A stretch of DNA of 64,000 nt from Roseovarius sp. TE539 (GTDB taxonomy: Bacteria; Pseudomonadota; Alphaproteobacteria; Rhodobacterales; Rhodobacteraceae): positions 108,559 through 172,558 of the forward strand of contig NZ_QNGB01000006.1 in assembly GCF_003298505.1 (NCBI RefSeq), read 5' to 3'. Positions 47,894 through 58,631 of the stretch are shown here, piece by piece. Every line of letters begins with the position of its first letter. The stretch's first letter is position 1. The notes under the pieces were generated by a model. The model saw only the letters and a list, made by a program, of their open reading frames with translations, was not told the origin of the DNA and ran no database searches. Both the position numbers and the translations under genes were made by a program.

Positions 47894-48046
47894 GGAGGGC
47901 CGGCTCGTCCCGGGCCTGATCCGGGGCCCGTTGGACCGGCGGAAAATCCCGGGGCAATCCCGGGAGGACAAGATAAAAAACGCGCCCGTTGCGTTCCGGG
48001 TGGCTGAAACGGACGAAAAATCGGGCAAAGGCCCGGAGGGACAGAC
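47894..48046 (+). other. GC-rich gap with two hairpins between nuoJ and nuoK
   Basis: The longest gap among the 3' nuo genes. CGGGCC (47911-47916) pairs with GGCCCG (47925-47930); TCCCGGG (47947-47953) pairs with CCCGGGA (47959-47965). An A-rich run follows at 47970-47980 rather than the T-run of a terminator. GGAGGG at 48035-48040 serves nuoK. It may be an mRNA processing or stability element. Confidence 0.5.
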
Positions 48047-48352
48047 ATGATCGGACTTGAACATTACCTGACGGTCGCGGCGGCGCTTTTCGTCATCGGC
48101 ATTTTCGGCCTCTTCCTGAACCGGAAGAACGTGATCATACTGCTGATGTCGATCGAATTGATGCTGCTGTCGGTCAATATCAACCTCGTGGCCTTCTCCA
48201 GCCATGCGGGCGATCTTGTGGGGCAGGTCTTCACCCTTTTCGTACTCACCGTGGCCGCCGCCGAAGCGGCGATCGGGTTGGCGATCCTGGTGTGCTTCTT
48301 CCGCAACCGCGGCACCATCGCCGTGGAAGACGTCAATGTGATGAAAGGTTGA
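48047..48352 (+). CDS. nuoK: NADH-quinone oxidoreductase subunit K
   Basis: A 101-residue, three-helix MrpC-like membrane subunit. [24 protein letters not shown] (two adjoining conserved parts) includes the buried Glu needed for proton transfer, and [12 protein letters not shown] carries the second. Ends four bases before nuoL. Confidence 0.98.
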   Translation: MIGLEHYLTVAAALFVIGIFGLFLNRKNVIILLMSIELMLLSVNINLVAFSSHAGDLVGQVFTLFVLTVAAAEAAIGLAILVCFFRNRGTIAVEDVNVMKG

Positions 48353-48356
48353 AGTG

Positions 48357-50432
48357 ATGGAAACGATCATCCTGTTCGCGCCGCTTGTGGGGGCCATCAT
48401 CGCGGGGTTCGGCTGGCGGATCATCGGTGATGCCGGGGCGCAATGGCTGACCACCGGTCTTCTGTTCCTGTCCTGCGCGCTCAGCTGGGTGATTTTTCTG
48501 GGCCACGACGGACAGACCCATTTCATTCATGTGCTTGACTGGGTGCAATCGGGCACCCTCAATACCGCGTGGGCGATCCGGCTTGACCGACTGACGGCGA
48601 TCATGCTGATCGTGGTGACCACGGTGTCGGCGCTCGTGCATCTCTATTCCATGGGCTACATGGCCCATGACGAGAACTTCGACGACAAGACCGAAAGCTA
48701 CAGGCCGCGTTTCTTCGCCTACCTGTCGTTCTTCACCTTCGCCATGCTGATGCTGGTGACCGCCGACAATCTGGCGCAGATGTTTTTCGGCTGGGAAGGG
48801 GTCGGTCTGGCCTCCTACTTGCTGATCGGTTTCTATTACCGGAAATCCTCGGCCAACGCGGCGGCGATCAAGGCGTTCGTGGTCAATCGCGTGGGCGACT
48901 TCGGCTTCGCGCTCGGGATCATGGCGCTTTTCTTCCTGACCGATTCGATCCGTTTTGACGATATCTTTGCAGCGGCGCCGGAACTGGCGGAGACGCAACT
49001 GACATTCCTGTGGACGGATTGGAACGCGGCCAACCTGATCGCGTTCCTTCTGTTCGTGGGAGCTATGGGAAAATCGGCACAGCTTTTCCTGCATACGTGG
49101 CTGCCCGACGCGATGGAAGGCCCGACCCCGGTGTCGGCGCTGATCCACGCCGCGACGATGGTCACGGCGGGCGTGTTCCTGGTCTGCCGGATGTCGCCGG
49201 TGTTTGAATACGCGCCGGAGGCGCTGGCCGTGGTGACTTTCATCGGCGCCAGTACCGCATTCTTCGCGGCGACCGTGGGGTTGGTCCAGAACGACATCAA
49301 GCGGGTCATCGCCTATTCGACCTGTAGCCAGCTGGGATACATGTTCGTCGCGGCCGGAGTGGGGGTCTACTCGGTGGCGATGTTCCATCTTCTCACCCAC
49401 GCCTTCTTCAAGGCCATGCTGTTTCTTGGTGCCGGGTCGGTCATCCACGGGATGCATCACGAACAGGACATGCGTCATTATGGTGGCCTGCGTCACAAGA
49501 TGCCCTATACGTTCGTGGCCATGCTGATCGGCACGCTGGCGATCACCGGGGTGGGCATTCCGCTGACGGGGTGGATCGGCTTTGCCGGTTTCGCCTCGAA
49601 AGACGCGGTGATCGAAAGCGCCTATGCCGGCACGGCGGGCGGCTTTGCCTTCTGGATGCTCGTCATCGCCGCCCTGTTCACCAGCTTCTACAGCTGGCGG
49701 CTGATGTTCATGACTTTCTGGGGCGATCCGCGCGGCGACAAGCACACGCACGAGCATGCCCATGAAAGCCCGAAGGTCATGCTGGTGCCCCTCGGCGTGC
49801 TGGCGGTTGGCGCGATCTTTGCCGGGGCGATCTGGTACGGCAGCTTCTTCGGCAAGACCAACGAGGTGGTGAAGTTCTTCGGCGGCAAATACGGCGAGCC
49901 GACACAGGAACTGGTCGAGGCGGTGGCCGAACGCAGTCCGAAAGCCTCTGAACTGCATTACGTGATGGAAAGCGGTCCGGGCGAGGCGGCGATCTTCATC
50001 GCGCCGGACAACACGGTCCTGCACGAGGCGCATTACGTTCCGACATGGGTCAAGCTGAGCCCGTTCATCGCCATGCTGATCGGTCTGATCACGGCATTGT
50101 GGTTCTATATCTGGGATCCCTCGATGCCCCGCAAGCTGGCCGAGAACCAGAGGCCTCTTTATCTGTTCCTGCTAAACAAGTGGTATTTCGACGAGATCTA
50201 CGACGCCATTCTCGTGCGTCCGGCAAAGGCCCTTGGCCGCGCTCTCTGGCGGCGCGGTGACGGTGGCGTGATAGACGGGTTCCTCAATGGGGTCGCCATG
50301 GGGATCATCCCCTTCTTCACGCGTCTCGCGGGGCGGGCGCAATCAGGTTACATCTTCACCTATGCCTTCGCCATGGTCATCGGCATCGCGGTCCTGATCA
50401 CGTGGCTCACGATTTCCGGGGGAGGCCAGTAA
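48357..50432 (+). CDS. nuoL: NADH-quinone oxidoreductase subunit L
   Basis: A 691-residue antiporter-like subunit with about 16 helices including the lateral helix. [59 protein letters not shown] and a His-rich loop (HTHEHAHE) are visible. ATG 48357 is used; a GTG three bases earlier is possible. Its TAA shares a base with nuoM. Confidence 0.97.
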   Translation: METIILFAPLVGAIIAGFGWRIIGDAGAQWLTTGLLFLSCALSWVIFLGHDGQTHFIHVLDWVQSGTLNTAWAIRLDRLTAIMLIVVTTVSALVHLYSMGYMAHDENFDDKTESYRPRFFAYLSFFTFAMLMLVTADNLAQMFFGWEGVGLASYLLIGFYYRKSSANAAAIKAFVVNRVGDFGFALGIMALFFLTDSIRFDDIFAAAPELAETQLTFLWTDWNAANLIAFLLFVGAMGKSAQLFLHTWLPDAMEGPTPVSALIHAATMVTAGVFLVCRMSPVFEYAPEALAVVTFIGASTAFFAATVGLVQNDIKRVIAYSTCSQLGYMFVAAGVGVYSVAMFHLLTHAFFKAMLFLGAGSVIHGMHHEQDMRHYGGLRHKMPYTFVAMLIGTLAITGVGIPLTGWIGFAGFASKDAVIESAYAGTAGGFAFWMLVIAALFTSFYSWRLMFMTFWGDPRGDKHTHEHAHESPKVMLVPLGVLAVGAIFAGAIWYGSFFGKTNEVVKFFGGKYGEPTQELVEAVAERSPKASELHYVMESGPGEAAIFIAPDNTVLHEAHYVPTWVKLSPFIAMLIGLITALWFYIWDPSMPRKLAENQRPLYLFLLNKWYFDEIYDAILVRPAKALGRALWRRGDGGVIDGFLNGVAMGIIPFFTRLAGRAQSGYIFTYAFAMVIGIAVLITWLTISGGGQ

Positions 50433-51979
50433 TGGACAACCTGCTTTCCATCGTCACCTTCATCCCCCTGATCGCGGCGGCGATTCTGGCAATTTTCCTG
50501 CGCGGGGAAAACGAGGCTGCACAGCGGAATGCCAAGTGGGTCGCGCTTGTGGCGACGACGCTGACCTTCCTGGTGTCGCTGTTCATCCTGGCGCAGTTCG
50601 ATCCTCAGGATACCGGGTTCCAGTTCGTGGAAGAGCGCGAATGGCTGCTCGGGCTCAAATACAAGATGGGCGTGGACGGTATCAGCGTGCTCTTCGTGCT
50701 GCTGACCACGTTCATCATGCCGCTGACCATAGCCGCCTCGTGGAATGTGACCGAGCGGGTCAAGGAATACATGATCGCCTTCCTGGTGCTGGAAACGCTC
50801 ATGCTGGGCGTTTTCATGGCGCTCGACCTGGTGCTGTTCTACCTGTTCTTCGAAGCCGGGCTGATCCCGATGTTCCTGATCATCGGGATCTGGGGCGGCA
50901 AGGAACGCATCTATGCCTCTTTCAAGTTCTTCCTTTACACGTTCCTCGGATCCGTCCTGATGCTGGTGGCGATGGTCGCGATGTTCGCCGAGGCCGGCAC
51001 CACCGACATCCCGACCCTGATGCGCCATGAATTCGCGTCGGAAAGTTTCAGTCTGATGGGCATCCAGATCATCGGCGGCATGCAGACGCTGATGTTCATC
51101 GCATTCTTTGCCAGTTTCGCCGTCAAGATGCCGATGTGGCCGGTACACACGTGGCTGCCGGACGCGCATGTGCAGGCGCCGACCGCAGGGTCCGTGGTGC
51201 TGGCCGCGATCCTGCTCAAGATGGGCGGCTACGGGTTCCTGCGCTTCTCGCTGCCGATGTTCCCGGTAGGCGCGGAGGTGCTGACACCGCTGATCCTGTG
51301 GATGTCGGCGATCGCCATCGTCTATACCTCTCTCGTGGCCCTGGCGCAGGAGGACATGAAGAAGCTGATCGCCTATTCGTCGGTCGCGCATATGGGCTAT
51401 GTCACCATGGGCATCTTCGCGGCCAATCAGCAGGGGATCGACGGCGCGATCTTCCAGATGATCAGCCACGGCTTCATTTCCGGCGCGCTCTTTCTGTGCG
51501 TGGGCGTGATCTACGACCGGATGCACACCCGCGAGATCGACGCGTATGGCGGGCTGGTCAACCGCATGCCGGCCTATGCGCTGATCTTCATGCTGTTCAC
51601 CATGGCCAATGTCGGGTTACCGGGCACCTCGGGTTTCGTGGGGGAATTCCTGACCCTGCTCGGCATCTTCCAGGTCAATACCTGGGTTGCGCTGGTGGCC
51701 ACCTCGGGCGTCATCCTGTCGGCGGCCTATGCGCTCTGGCTGTATCGCCGTGTGGTGATGGGCGAACTGATCAGGGAAAGCCTCAAATCCATCACCGACA
51801 TGAGCCGGCGCGAGCGGGCGATCTTTGCACCGCTGGTGGCGATGACGCTTTTGCTTGGCGTTTATCCCAGCCTAGTGACCGATATCATCGGGCCTTCCGT
51901 AGAGGCACTGATTTCCAACTACGACACTGCCCTGGCGGAGGCGCACAGCGCCGCGCAGCTGGCAGAGACGTCGCATTGA
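50432..51979 (+). CDS. nuoM: NADH-quinone oxidoreductase subunit M
   Basis: A 515-residue antiporter-like subunit. [56 protein letters not shown] and [10 protein letters not shown] are conserved, with the channel lysines and glutamate present. ATG 50432 overlaps the nuoL stop by one base. Sixteen bases separate it from nuoN. Confidence 0.97.
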   Translation: MDNLLSIVTFIPLIAAAILAIFLRGENEAAQRNAKWVALVATTLTFLVSLFILAQFDPQDTGFQFVEEREWLLGLKYKMGVDGISVLFVLLTTFIMPLTIAASWNVTERVKEYMIAFLVLETLMLGVFMALDLVLFYLFFEAGLIPMFLIIGIWGGKERIYASFKFFLYTFLGSVLMLVAMVAMFAEAGTTDIPTLMRHEFASESFSLMGIQIIGGMQTLMFIAFFASFAVKMPMWPVHTWLPDAHVQAPTAGSVVLAAILLKMGGYGFLRFSLPMFPVGAEVLTPLILWMSAIAIVYTSLVALAQEDMKKLIAYSSVAHMGYVTMGIFAANQQGIDGAIFQMISHGFISGALFLCVGVIYDRMHTREIDAYGGLVNRMPAYALIFMLFTMANVGLPGTSGFVGEFLTLLGIFQVNTWVALVATSGVILSAAYALWLYRRVVMGELIRESLKSITDMSRRERAIFAPLVAMTLLLGVYPSLVTDIIGPSVEALISNYDTALAEAHSAAQLAETSH

Positions 51980-51995
51980 ACCGGAGGGTCTGACG

Positions 51996-53429
51996 ATGCA
52001 GGCTGATCTCAACATTATCCTGCCCGAGATCGTGATCTCGGTCTATGCCATGGCCGCGCTCCTTTTCGCGGCCTATTCGGGGCAGGATCGTATGGCCGGG
52101 CTGCTGGTATGGCTGACGGCGGCGCTTCTGGGCGTCATGGCGCTGTGGATCGGGGCTACGGGAAACGGCACCCGGGTGGCCTTCGACGGGATGTTCCATG
52201 ACGACGGTTTCGCGCGATTTGCCAAGGTCACGATCCTTGTCTCCGCCGCGGCGGTGCTGGTGATGGGGCAGGAATACATGGCCCGGCGTGACTTGCTGAG
52301 ATTCGAGTTTCCGCTCCTCGTGGCGCTTTCGGCGGTCGGAATGATGATGATGGTCAGCGCGGGCGACCTGATGGCGCTCTACATGGGGCTCGAGCTTCAG
52401 TCGCTGGCGCTTTATGTCGTCGCTTCGCTGCGGCGGGACAGCGCCAAGTCCACGGAAGCCGGATTGAAGTATTTCGTTCTTGGCGCACTCAGTTCCGGGT
52501 TGCTGCTCTACGGGGCGTCGCTGACCTACGGCTACGCCGGCACGACCCTCTTTTCCGGGATCATCGACGCGGCCCAGGGCCAGGCTCCGCTGGGGCTTCT
52601 GATCGGACTTGTCTTCGTGGTCTCGGGGCTTGCCTTCAAGATTTCGGCGGTGCCCTTCCACATGTGGACGCCGGATGTCTATGAAGGGTCGCCCACGCCG
52701 ATCACGGCCTTTTTCGCCACCGCGCCCAAGATGGCGGCGATGGCGCTGTTTGCGCGTGTGGTCCATGACGCGTTCGGAGGCGTGGTGCGGGACTGGCAGC
52801 AAATCCTGGCGCTGCTCAGCGTGTTGTCGATGTTCCTGGGGGCGGTCGCCGCGATCGGGCAGACCGATATCAAGCGGCTGATGGCCTATTCCTCGATCGC
52901 GCACATGGGGTATGCGCTGATGGGGCTGGCTGCCGGGACGGTCTTCGGGGTGCAGGCAATGCTGATCTACATGGCGATTTACGTCACAATGAACGTCGGG
53001 ACGTTCGCCTTCATCCTTTCAATGGAACGTGACGGGCAGCCCGTAACCGACATCTCCAGCCTCAATCTCTATTCCCGGGCCCATCCGGGACGGGCGCTGG
53101 CCATGCTGGTACTGCTTTTCAGCCTCGCGGGCGTTCCTCCGCTCCTGGGGTTCTTCGGCAAGCTCTACGTGTTGCGCGCAGCCTATGAAGGGGGTCTTGT
53201 GTGGCTGGCCGTGGCCGGCGTGATCGCCAGCGTGATCGGCGCGTTCTATTACCTGCGCATCGTCTATTACATGTATTTCGGCGAGGAGGGGGAAACGCTG
53301 GACGCCGGACGTTCACCCGTCTTGTGGGGCTTGTTGATGGCGTCTTCGGCGGTGATGCTTGTCGGTATCGTCAACATGTTCGGTGTCGAGAGCGTCGCGC
53401 AGGCTGCGGCGGCGACACTTGTCAACTGA
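51996..53429 (+). CDS. nuoN: NADH-quinone oxidoreductase subunit N
   Basis: A 477-residue antiporter-like subunit, the last core gene. [40 protein letters not shown] and [20 protein letters not shown] match the family. Followed by a repeat copy and then birA; in Rhodobacteraceae the order nuoN-birA-coaX-rnj is common. Confidence 0.97.
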   Translation: MQADLNIILPEIVISVYAMAALLFAAYSGQDRMAGLLVWLTAALLGVMALWIGATGNGTRVAFDGMFHDDGFARFAKVTILVSAAAVLVMGQEYMARRDLLRFEFPLLVALSAVGMMMMVSAGDLMALYMGLELQSLALYVVASLRRDSAKSTEAGLKYFVLGALSSGLLLYGASLTYGYAGTTLFSGIIDAAQGQAPLGLLIGLVFVVSGLAFKISAVPFHMWTPDVYEGSPTPITAFFATAPKMAAMALFARVVHDAFGGVVRDWQQILALLSVLSMFLGAVAAIGQTDIKRLMAYSSIAHMGYALMGLAAGTVFGVQAMLIYMAIYVTMNVGTFAFILSMERDGQPVTDISSLNLYSRAHPGRALAMLVLLFSLAGVPPLLGFFGKLYVLRAAYEGGLVWLAVAGVIASVIGAFYYLRIVYYMYFGEEGETLDAGRSPVLWGLLMASSAVMLVGIVNMFGVESVAQAAAATLVN

Positions 53430-53510
53430 TCCGGGCAGAGGTCGGGCATCGTTTCCCGGTGGTGGCGCGCCGGGGGCGCGCCGCATGACGGTGACGCGCC
53501 CGTACCGGGC

Positions 53511-53548
53511 GCGGGCCTCCGGCGGGAGTGTTTCCGGAAAGATGAAGG
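53511..53548 (+). repeat. dispersed repeat copy 6, directly upstream of birA
   Basis: GCCTCCGGCGGGAGTGTTTC then CGGAAAGATGAAG ends five bases before the birA ATG. Its final GAAGG is the only ribosome-binding-like sequence available to birA, so the repeat may supply the translation signal. Confidence 0.8.
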
Positions 53549-53552
53549 CGCG

Positions 53553-54308
53553 ATGCCCGTGAACAGCTGGCCCGCCGGCTATGGACGACGTGTGCTTGCC
53601 CGGGTGGACAGCACCAACGCGGAAGCTGCACGCATCGCACCGTCCCTGCAAGGTCCCGAATGGATCCTGGGGCTACATCAGACTGACGCGCGCGGCCGGC
53701 GCGGCCGGGCATGGGCCAATCCGCAGGGCAATTTCGCGGCGACTCTGGTGATGCCCGTGGGGGGAGCGCCGGAACTGGTGGCCTTGCGATCCTTCGTGGC
53801 GGCGCTGGCGCTTTTCGACGCCACCGTGGCTGTCACCGGCAGGGCCGAGGGATTTGCCCTCAAGTGGCCCAATGACGTGTTGCTGAACGGCGGCAAGCTG
53901 GCAGGGATCCTTCTGGAGAGCGCAAGCGCATCCGGGCGGATCGACCATGTCGCCATCGGCTTTGGTGTCAACCTGCGGAGCGCACCGGCGCCGGACTCTC
54001 TGGAGGCGGGCGCAGTGCGCCCCGTTTCGCTTCTCTCCGAAACCGGGACGGACGTGGCGCCCGAGGCCTTCCTCGATCTTCTGGCGCCGGCTTTTGCGCG
54101 ACACGAGGCGCAGCTTGTCACTTACGGGTTTGCACCGGTGCGCGCCGCGTGGCTGGACCAGGCCGCGCGCTTGGGCGAGGCAATAACCGCGCGCACCGCC
54201 CGTGAGGAGATTGCCGGGAAATTCGAGACTGTGGACGCCGCCGGCAATCTTGTTCTATCCACGCCGCGCGGGCGAGTGACGCTTTCCGCTGCCGACGTGT
54301 TTTTCTGA
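53553..54308 (+). CDS. birA: biotin--[acetyl-CoA-carboxylase] ligase
   Basis: A 251-residue group I biotin protein ligase without the N-terminal DNA-binding domain of E. coli BirA. DSTNAEAAR, the biotinyl-AMP loop ARGRRGRAWANPQGN and KWPNDVLLNGGKLAGIL are diagnostic, and a small C-terminal SH3-like domain ends the chain. Likely substrates are acetyl-CoA carboxylase carrier protein and the MccA encoded at 29079. It has no regulatory domain, so it cannot be a repressor. Confidence 0.93.
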   Translation: MPVNSWPAGYGRRVLARVDSTNAEAARIAPSLQGPEWILGLHQTDARGRRGRAWANPQGNFAATLVMPVGGAPELVALRSFVAALALFDATVAVTGRAEGFALKWPNDVLLNGGKLAGILLESASASGRIDHVAIGFGVNLRSAPAPDSLEAGAVRPVSLLSETGTDVAPEAFLDLLAPAFARHEAQLVTYGFAPVRAAWLDQAARLGEAITARTAREEIAGKFETVDAAGNLVLSTPRGRVTLSAADVFF

Positions 54309-54323
54309 AATGAGGGTCGGATA

Positions 54324-55103
54324 ATGCTTCTGGCGATTGACTGCGGCAATACCAACACCGTCTTCGCGATCTGGGACGGGTCGCGTTTCCTTTGCACGCT
54401 GCGCGCTTCGACGGAACATCAGCGCACGGCGGACCAATACTACGTATGGCTGTCCTCGCTGTTGCGACATCACCGCATCGAGATGGATATCAACGCCGTC
54501 ATCATCAGTTCGACCGTGCCACGGGTGGTTTTCAACCTGCGGGTCCTTTCGGACAGGTACTTCAATTGCCGGCCCCTGGTGGTCGGCAAGCCGGACTGCA
54601 TGCTGCCGGCGCAACCGCGCGTGGACGAGGGGACAACCGTCGGGCCGGACCGCCTTGTCAATGCCGCGGGGGCCTATGCGCGGTATGGTGGGGATCTCAT
54701 CGTCGTCGATTTCGGCACCGCCACCACGTTCGACGTCGTGGCCCATGATGGCGCCTACGTGGGCGGGGTGATCGCACCGGGGGTCAACCTGTCACTGCAG
54801 GCCTTGCACGAGATGGCGGCCGCATTGCCGCATGTGGACGTGACCAAACCGCAAAAGGTGATCGGCACGAACACGGTGGATTGCATGCAATCCGGCGTAT
54901 TCTGGGGCTATGCCGGACTGGTCAGCGGCATTTGTGAACGTATAAAGGGAGAATACGAGACCCCGATGAAGGTGATCTCGACCGGCGGACTGGCGCCGCT
55001 ATTTGCACAGGCCGGGGATTTGTTTGACGACTTCGATGAGTTCCTGACCATCCACGGCCTTTCCGTTATCTACCAATACAACAAGGACAACAACAACCTA
55101 TGA
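54324..55103 (+). CDS. coaX: type III pantothenate kinase
   Basis: A 259-residue ASKHA-fold kinase catalysing the first step of coenzyme A synthesis. LLAIDCGNTNTVFAIWDG is the phosphate-1 motif; GPDRLVNAAGAYARYGG and VVDFGTATTFDVV hold the catalytic Asp and adenosine contacts; VISTGGLAPLFA is the C-terminal motif. Overlaps the RNase J start by four bases. Confidence 0.96.
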   Translation: MLLAIDCGNTNTVFAIWDGSRFLCTLRASTEHQRTADQYYVWLSSLLRHHRIEMDINAVIISSTVPRVVFNLRVLSDRYFNCRPLVVGKPDCMLPAQPRVDEGTTVGPDRLVNAAGAYARYGGDLIVVDFGTATTFDVVAHDGAYVGGVIAPGVNLSLQALHEMAAALPHVDVTKPQKVIGTNTVDCMQSGVFWGYAGLVSGICERIKGEYETPMKVISTGGLAPLFAQAGDLFDDFDEFLTIHGLSVIYQYNKDNNNL

Positions 55104-56770
55104 GCAGTGAAAGATTGATCTATCTGCCACTTGGCGGGGCGGGTGAAATCGGCATGAACGCCTATGTGTATGGCTATGGCAAGCCCGGCAAGGAGCGTCT
55201 GATCCTCGTGGATCTCGGCGTGACCTTTCCCGACATGGACAGCAGCCCTGGCGTTGACCTTATTTTCCCGGATATTCAATGGCTTCAGGACCGCCGCGAA
55301 AGATTGGACGGGATTTTCATCACCCATGCCCACGAGGATCATGTGGGCGCGGTGGCGCATTATTACGAACGGTTGGGGGCGCCGATTCATGCACGGGCCT
55401 TCACGGCCAATATCGCGCGTCGCAAGATGGAGGAACATGGCCACCCCGAGAAAGCGGTGCGTACCGCGGGTGCGTGGCCCGAAACCGTGACGGCGGGGCC
55501 GTTCACTGTGGGTTTTGTTCCAATTTCCCATTCGATTCCGGAGAGTTCAGGATTGGCGATCGACACCCCGGCGGGGCGCGTCGTGCATTCTGGCGATTTC
55601 AAGATCGACACCGATCCGGGCGTCGGAGAGCCCTTTGACGAAGCGCTCTGGCGCGAGGTGGCCGCGCCCGGAATCACCGCGATGATCTGCGATTCCACCA
55701 ATGTTTTCAATACCCATGAAGGCCGTTCCGAAAGCAGCCTGGCGCCGGCTATCGAAGGTCTGGTGAGCGCGGCGAAAGGTATGGTGGTGGCGACGACATT
55801 TGCAAGCAACGTTGCGCGGGTCAAAACCCTGGCGGAGGCGGGGCAACGTGCTGGACGTTCGGTGTGCCTCATGGGCCGGGCGATGCGCCGGATGATCGAG
55901 GCGGCGGTTCAAACCGGCGTTCTGAAAGAATTCCCAAAGACTGTAAATCCTGAAAATGCAAAGGAAATTCCACGCGAAAGCCTGATGCTGATCGTCACCG
56001 GAAGCCAGGGCGAACGGCGTGCGGCGAGTGCGCAACTGGCGCAGGGCAAGTTTCAGGGGATTACGATGAAAGAAGGCGACAGTTTCCTGTTTTCTTCCAA
56101 GACGATCCCGGGGAATGAGCGGGGTGTCATAAAGATTATCAACCAGTTCAGTGAGCTGGGCGTTGACGTGATCGACGACAGCAGCGAACGCTACCATGTT
56201 TCGGGCCATGCCAACCGACCGGACCTGATCCGCCTTCACAATCTGATGAAACCGGGTGTCGTGGTGCCGATGCATGGCGAACACCGGCACCTTCGTGAGC
56301 ATGTTAAACTGGCCAATGACAATGGCTTACGGGGCGCTCTTGCGGTCAACGGCACGATGCTGGACCTGGGTGCGGAAAAGCCGGGTGTGGTGGAGTATGT
56401 CGAGACCGGGCGGACTTACCTGGACGGATCGGTGCAGGTGGGTGCGCTGGACGGGATCGTGCGGGATCGCATCCGCATGGCCCTGAACGGCCACGTTACC
56501 GTGAATGTGATCCTCGATGAGGAGGATGATCCGCTTGGCGAGCCCTGGTGTGAAATCAAGGGCCTGGCGGAAACCGGGCGGAGCCGCGCGCCGCTGGTCG
56601 AGGTTCTTGAGGAAGACCTTTCCCAGTTCATGGGCCGGGCCGGGGCCAAGATCCTCGCCGATGACGACAAGCTGGAGGAAGGGCTGCGGCGCGTGGCGCG
56701 GCAAAGCGCCCTCAACGAGATCGGAAAGAAACCCGAAACGACGATCATCATCAGCCGCATGTCGGGCTGA
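55100..56770 (+). CDS. rnj: ribonuclease J
   Basis: A 556-residue metallo-beta-lactamase/beta-CASP nuclease for 5'-3' and endonucleolytic RNA processing. LGGAGEIGMN, the zinc motif ITHAHEDHVGAV, HSGDFKIDTDP and the beta-CASP elements TGSQGERRAA and HVSGHANRPDL are all present. ATG 55100 overlaps coaX (ATGA). Last gene of the nuo-birA-coaX-rnj series; convergent with the helicase. Confidence 0.96.
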   Translation: MSSERLIYLPLGGAGEIGMNAYVYGYGKPGKERLILVDLGVTFPDMDSSPGVDLIFPDIQWLQDRRERLDGIFITHAHEDHVGAVAHYYERLGAPIHARAFTANIARRKMEEHGHPEKAVRTAGAWPETVTAGPFTVGFVPISHSIPESSGLAIDTPAGRVVHSGDFKIDTDPGVGEPFDEALWREVAAPGITAMICDSTNVFNTHEGRSESSLAPAIEGLVSAAKGMVVATTFASNVARVKTLAEAGQRAGRSVCLMGRAMRRMIEAAVQTGVLKEFPKTVNPENAKEIPRESLMLIVTGSQGERRAASAQLAQGKFQGITMKEGDSFLFSSKTIPGNERGVIKIINQFSELGVDVIDDSSERYHVSGHANRPDLIRLHNLMKPGVVVPMHGEHRHLREHVKLANDNGLRGALAVNGTMLDLGAEKPGVVEYVETGRTYLDGSVQVGALDGIVRDRIRMALNGHVTVNVILDEEDDPLGEPWCEIKGLAETGRSRAPLVEVLEEDLSQFMGRAGAKILADDDKLEEGLRRVARQSALNEIGKKPETTIIISRMSG

Positions 56771-56896
56771 TGTTTGTTCGTTCTCAAGGGGTTGCAAGGC
56801 AGCCTTGACCAGGATCGTGACGTCGCCTTTCAAGGCGTTCAGGCGCCGCACGGGCGTGCTGCCGGATGGCGGGCGACCGAAGCGGACCGGCGCAGA

Positions 56897-58453
56897 TCAG
56901 CCGGCGCGGCGTTCCTCGAAGCTGAGCGCGATGAACTGGGGCAGGTGATCGCCCATCCCGACGACATTGTTGTCGCCGCCCTTGCGCTCGCCCCGGCCAC
57001 GTCCGCCACGTCCGCCGGTCTGCTTGCGGCGGGGTTGTTCTGCTGCGGTTTCCGCCTCCGGCTGCGATACGGGCGTCTCCGCCGGGTCCGGTTGTTGTGG
57101 CGTGGCCGCCTCTGGCTGGCGGCGCCCGGTGTCGTCGGGCGGCGCGGAGTCGGCGTTTTCGCGGGGCGTTCCCGAGGCCGGTGTCGTTTCCGGCCTGTCG
57201 GACTTGCGGCTTCGCGCAGGCTTGCGCCGGGGTTTGGGCTTGTCGGCGGCGCCGGTTGTCGCGGCGGGCGCGGACTTGGCGTCGGTGGCAGGTGTCGCGG
57301 TCCCGGCCAGCGGGCTCTCGAGGCGCGGAATCGGCTTCTGGATCAGGGTTTCGATCGCGTCGAGGTTCTTTTCATCGCGCGGGCCGCAGATCATCATCGC
57401 CTTGCCTTCCCGCCCCGCGCGGCCGGTGCGGCCGATGCGGTGAACATAGTCCTCGGCGTGGCCGGGTACGTCGTAGTTGAAGACATGGCTGACCGCCGGT
57501 ACGTCAAGGCCGCGCGCCGCCACGTCGGAGGCGACGAGAAAACGCAAGTCGCCGGCGCGGAAACCGTCAAGCGTGCGGGTGCGTTGGCTCTGGTCCAGAT
57601 CGCCGTGGATCGGGGCGGCGTCATAGCCGTATTTGGCGAGTGATTTCGCCACCACGTCGACATCCATCTTGCGATTGCAGAAAATGATCGCGTTGGTGCA
57701 GGCCCCGCCCTCGGCGTCGATCATCGCGCGCAGCACCTTGCGTTTCTCGCTGTCGGCGCGGTCGCGGCGGGAGGGCTTGAACATCACGACGCCCTGGTCA
57801 ATCGTTTCGCTGGCGGTGGCCTGGCGGGCGACCTCGATCCGTTCGGGCGCGGACAGGAAGGTGTTGGTGATACGCTCGATTTCCGGCGCCATGGTGGCCG
57901 AGAAGAAAAGCGTTTGCCGTGTGAAGGGCGTGAGCGAAAAGATCCGTTCGATATCGGGGATGAACCCCATGTCGAGCATCCTGTCGGCCTCGTCCACGAC
58001 CATGATCTGCACCCCGGTGAGCAGGAGCTTGCCGCGTTCGAAATGATCGAGAAGGCGGCCCGGTGTGGCGATCAGCACATCAACACCCTTGTCGATCAGC
58101 TTGTCCTGCTCCTTGAAGCTGACACCGCCGATCAGCAGCGCCTTGGTGAGCTTGAGATGCTTGGAATAGGTATCGAAATTCTCGGCCACCTGAGCCGCGA
58201 GTTCACGGGTCGGACAGAGCACGAGACTGCGCGGCATGCGCGCCCGGGCCCGGCCGCGTGCCAGCATCGACAACATCGGCAATGTGAACCCGGCGGTCTT
58301 GCCGGTTCCGGTCTGTGCGATGCCAAGCACGTCACGCCCCTCGAGCGCGGCGGGAATCGCCCCGGCCTGGATGGGGGTGGGTGTTTCGTAGCCCGCTTCT
58401 TCAACGGCCTTGAGAACCTTTGGGTTCAGCTTCAGTTCAGAAAATTTGGTCAT
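56897..58453 (-). CDS. DEAD-box ATP-dependent RNA helicase, RhlE-like
   Basis: A 518-residue helicase. Q motif in FSELKLNPKVLKAVEEAGYE, Walker A AQTGTGKT, PTRELAAQV, VDEADRMLDM, SATM and HRIGRTGRAGREG are in order in the first 380 residues. A low-complexity basic, Pro-rich and then Arg/Gly-rich tail follows, as in RNA-binding RhlE-type proteins of cold or ribosome-assembly function. It is convergent with rnj, which may act with it on RNA. Confidence 0.95.
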   Translation of the reverse strand: MTKFSELKLNPKVLKAVEEAGYETPTPIQAGAIPAALEGRDVLGIAQTGTGKTAGFTLPMLSMLARGRARARMPRSLVLCPTRELAAQVAENFDTYSKHLKLTKALLIGGVSFKEQDKLIDKGVDVLIATPGRLLDHFERGKLLLTGVQIMVVDEADRMLDMGFIPDIERIFSLTPFTRQTLFFSATMAPEIERITNTFLSAPERIEVARQATASETIDQGVVMFKPSRRDRADSEKRKVLRAMIDAEGGACTNAIIFCNRKMDVDVVAKSLAKYGYDAAPIHGDLDQSQRTRTLDGFRAGDLRFLVASDVAARGLDVPAVSHVFNYDVPGHAEDYVHRIGRTGRAGREGKAMMICGPRDEKNLDAIETLIQKPIPRLESPLAGTATPATDAKSAPAATTGAADKPKPRRKPARSRKSDRPETTPASGTPRENADSAPPDDTGRRQPEAATPQQPDPAETPVSQPEAETAAEQPRRKQTGGRGGRGRGERKGGDNNVVGMGDHLPQFIALSFEERRAG

Positions 58454-58631
58454 GAGGTTCCGTGGTTTACGGACCCTTCACGGCCCGTCGGACAAATCGG
58501 ATAAGGGCCCGCGTGGCCCGGCCGGCCCCTTTTGGGGCGACCCTATCGCAAGTGCTTTAGCGGAAAACAAGGGCAGGGGTCAATGCGCGGCGCACGGATG
58601 GGCGGGAATTGTGGCAGGGGCGCCGGCCCGG

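Noticed and set aside
58555..58583. Minus-strand TTGACC with TAAAGC as the helicase promoter
   Set aside because: The -35 is good but the -10 matches poorly and needs an 18-base spacer; not strong enough to list as a feature.
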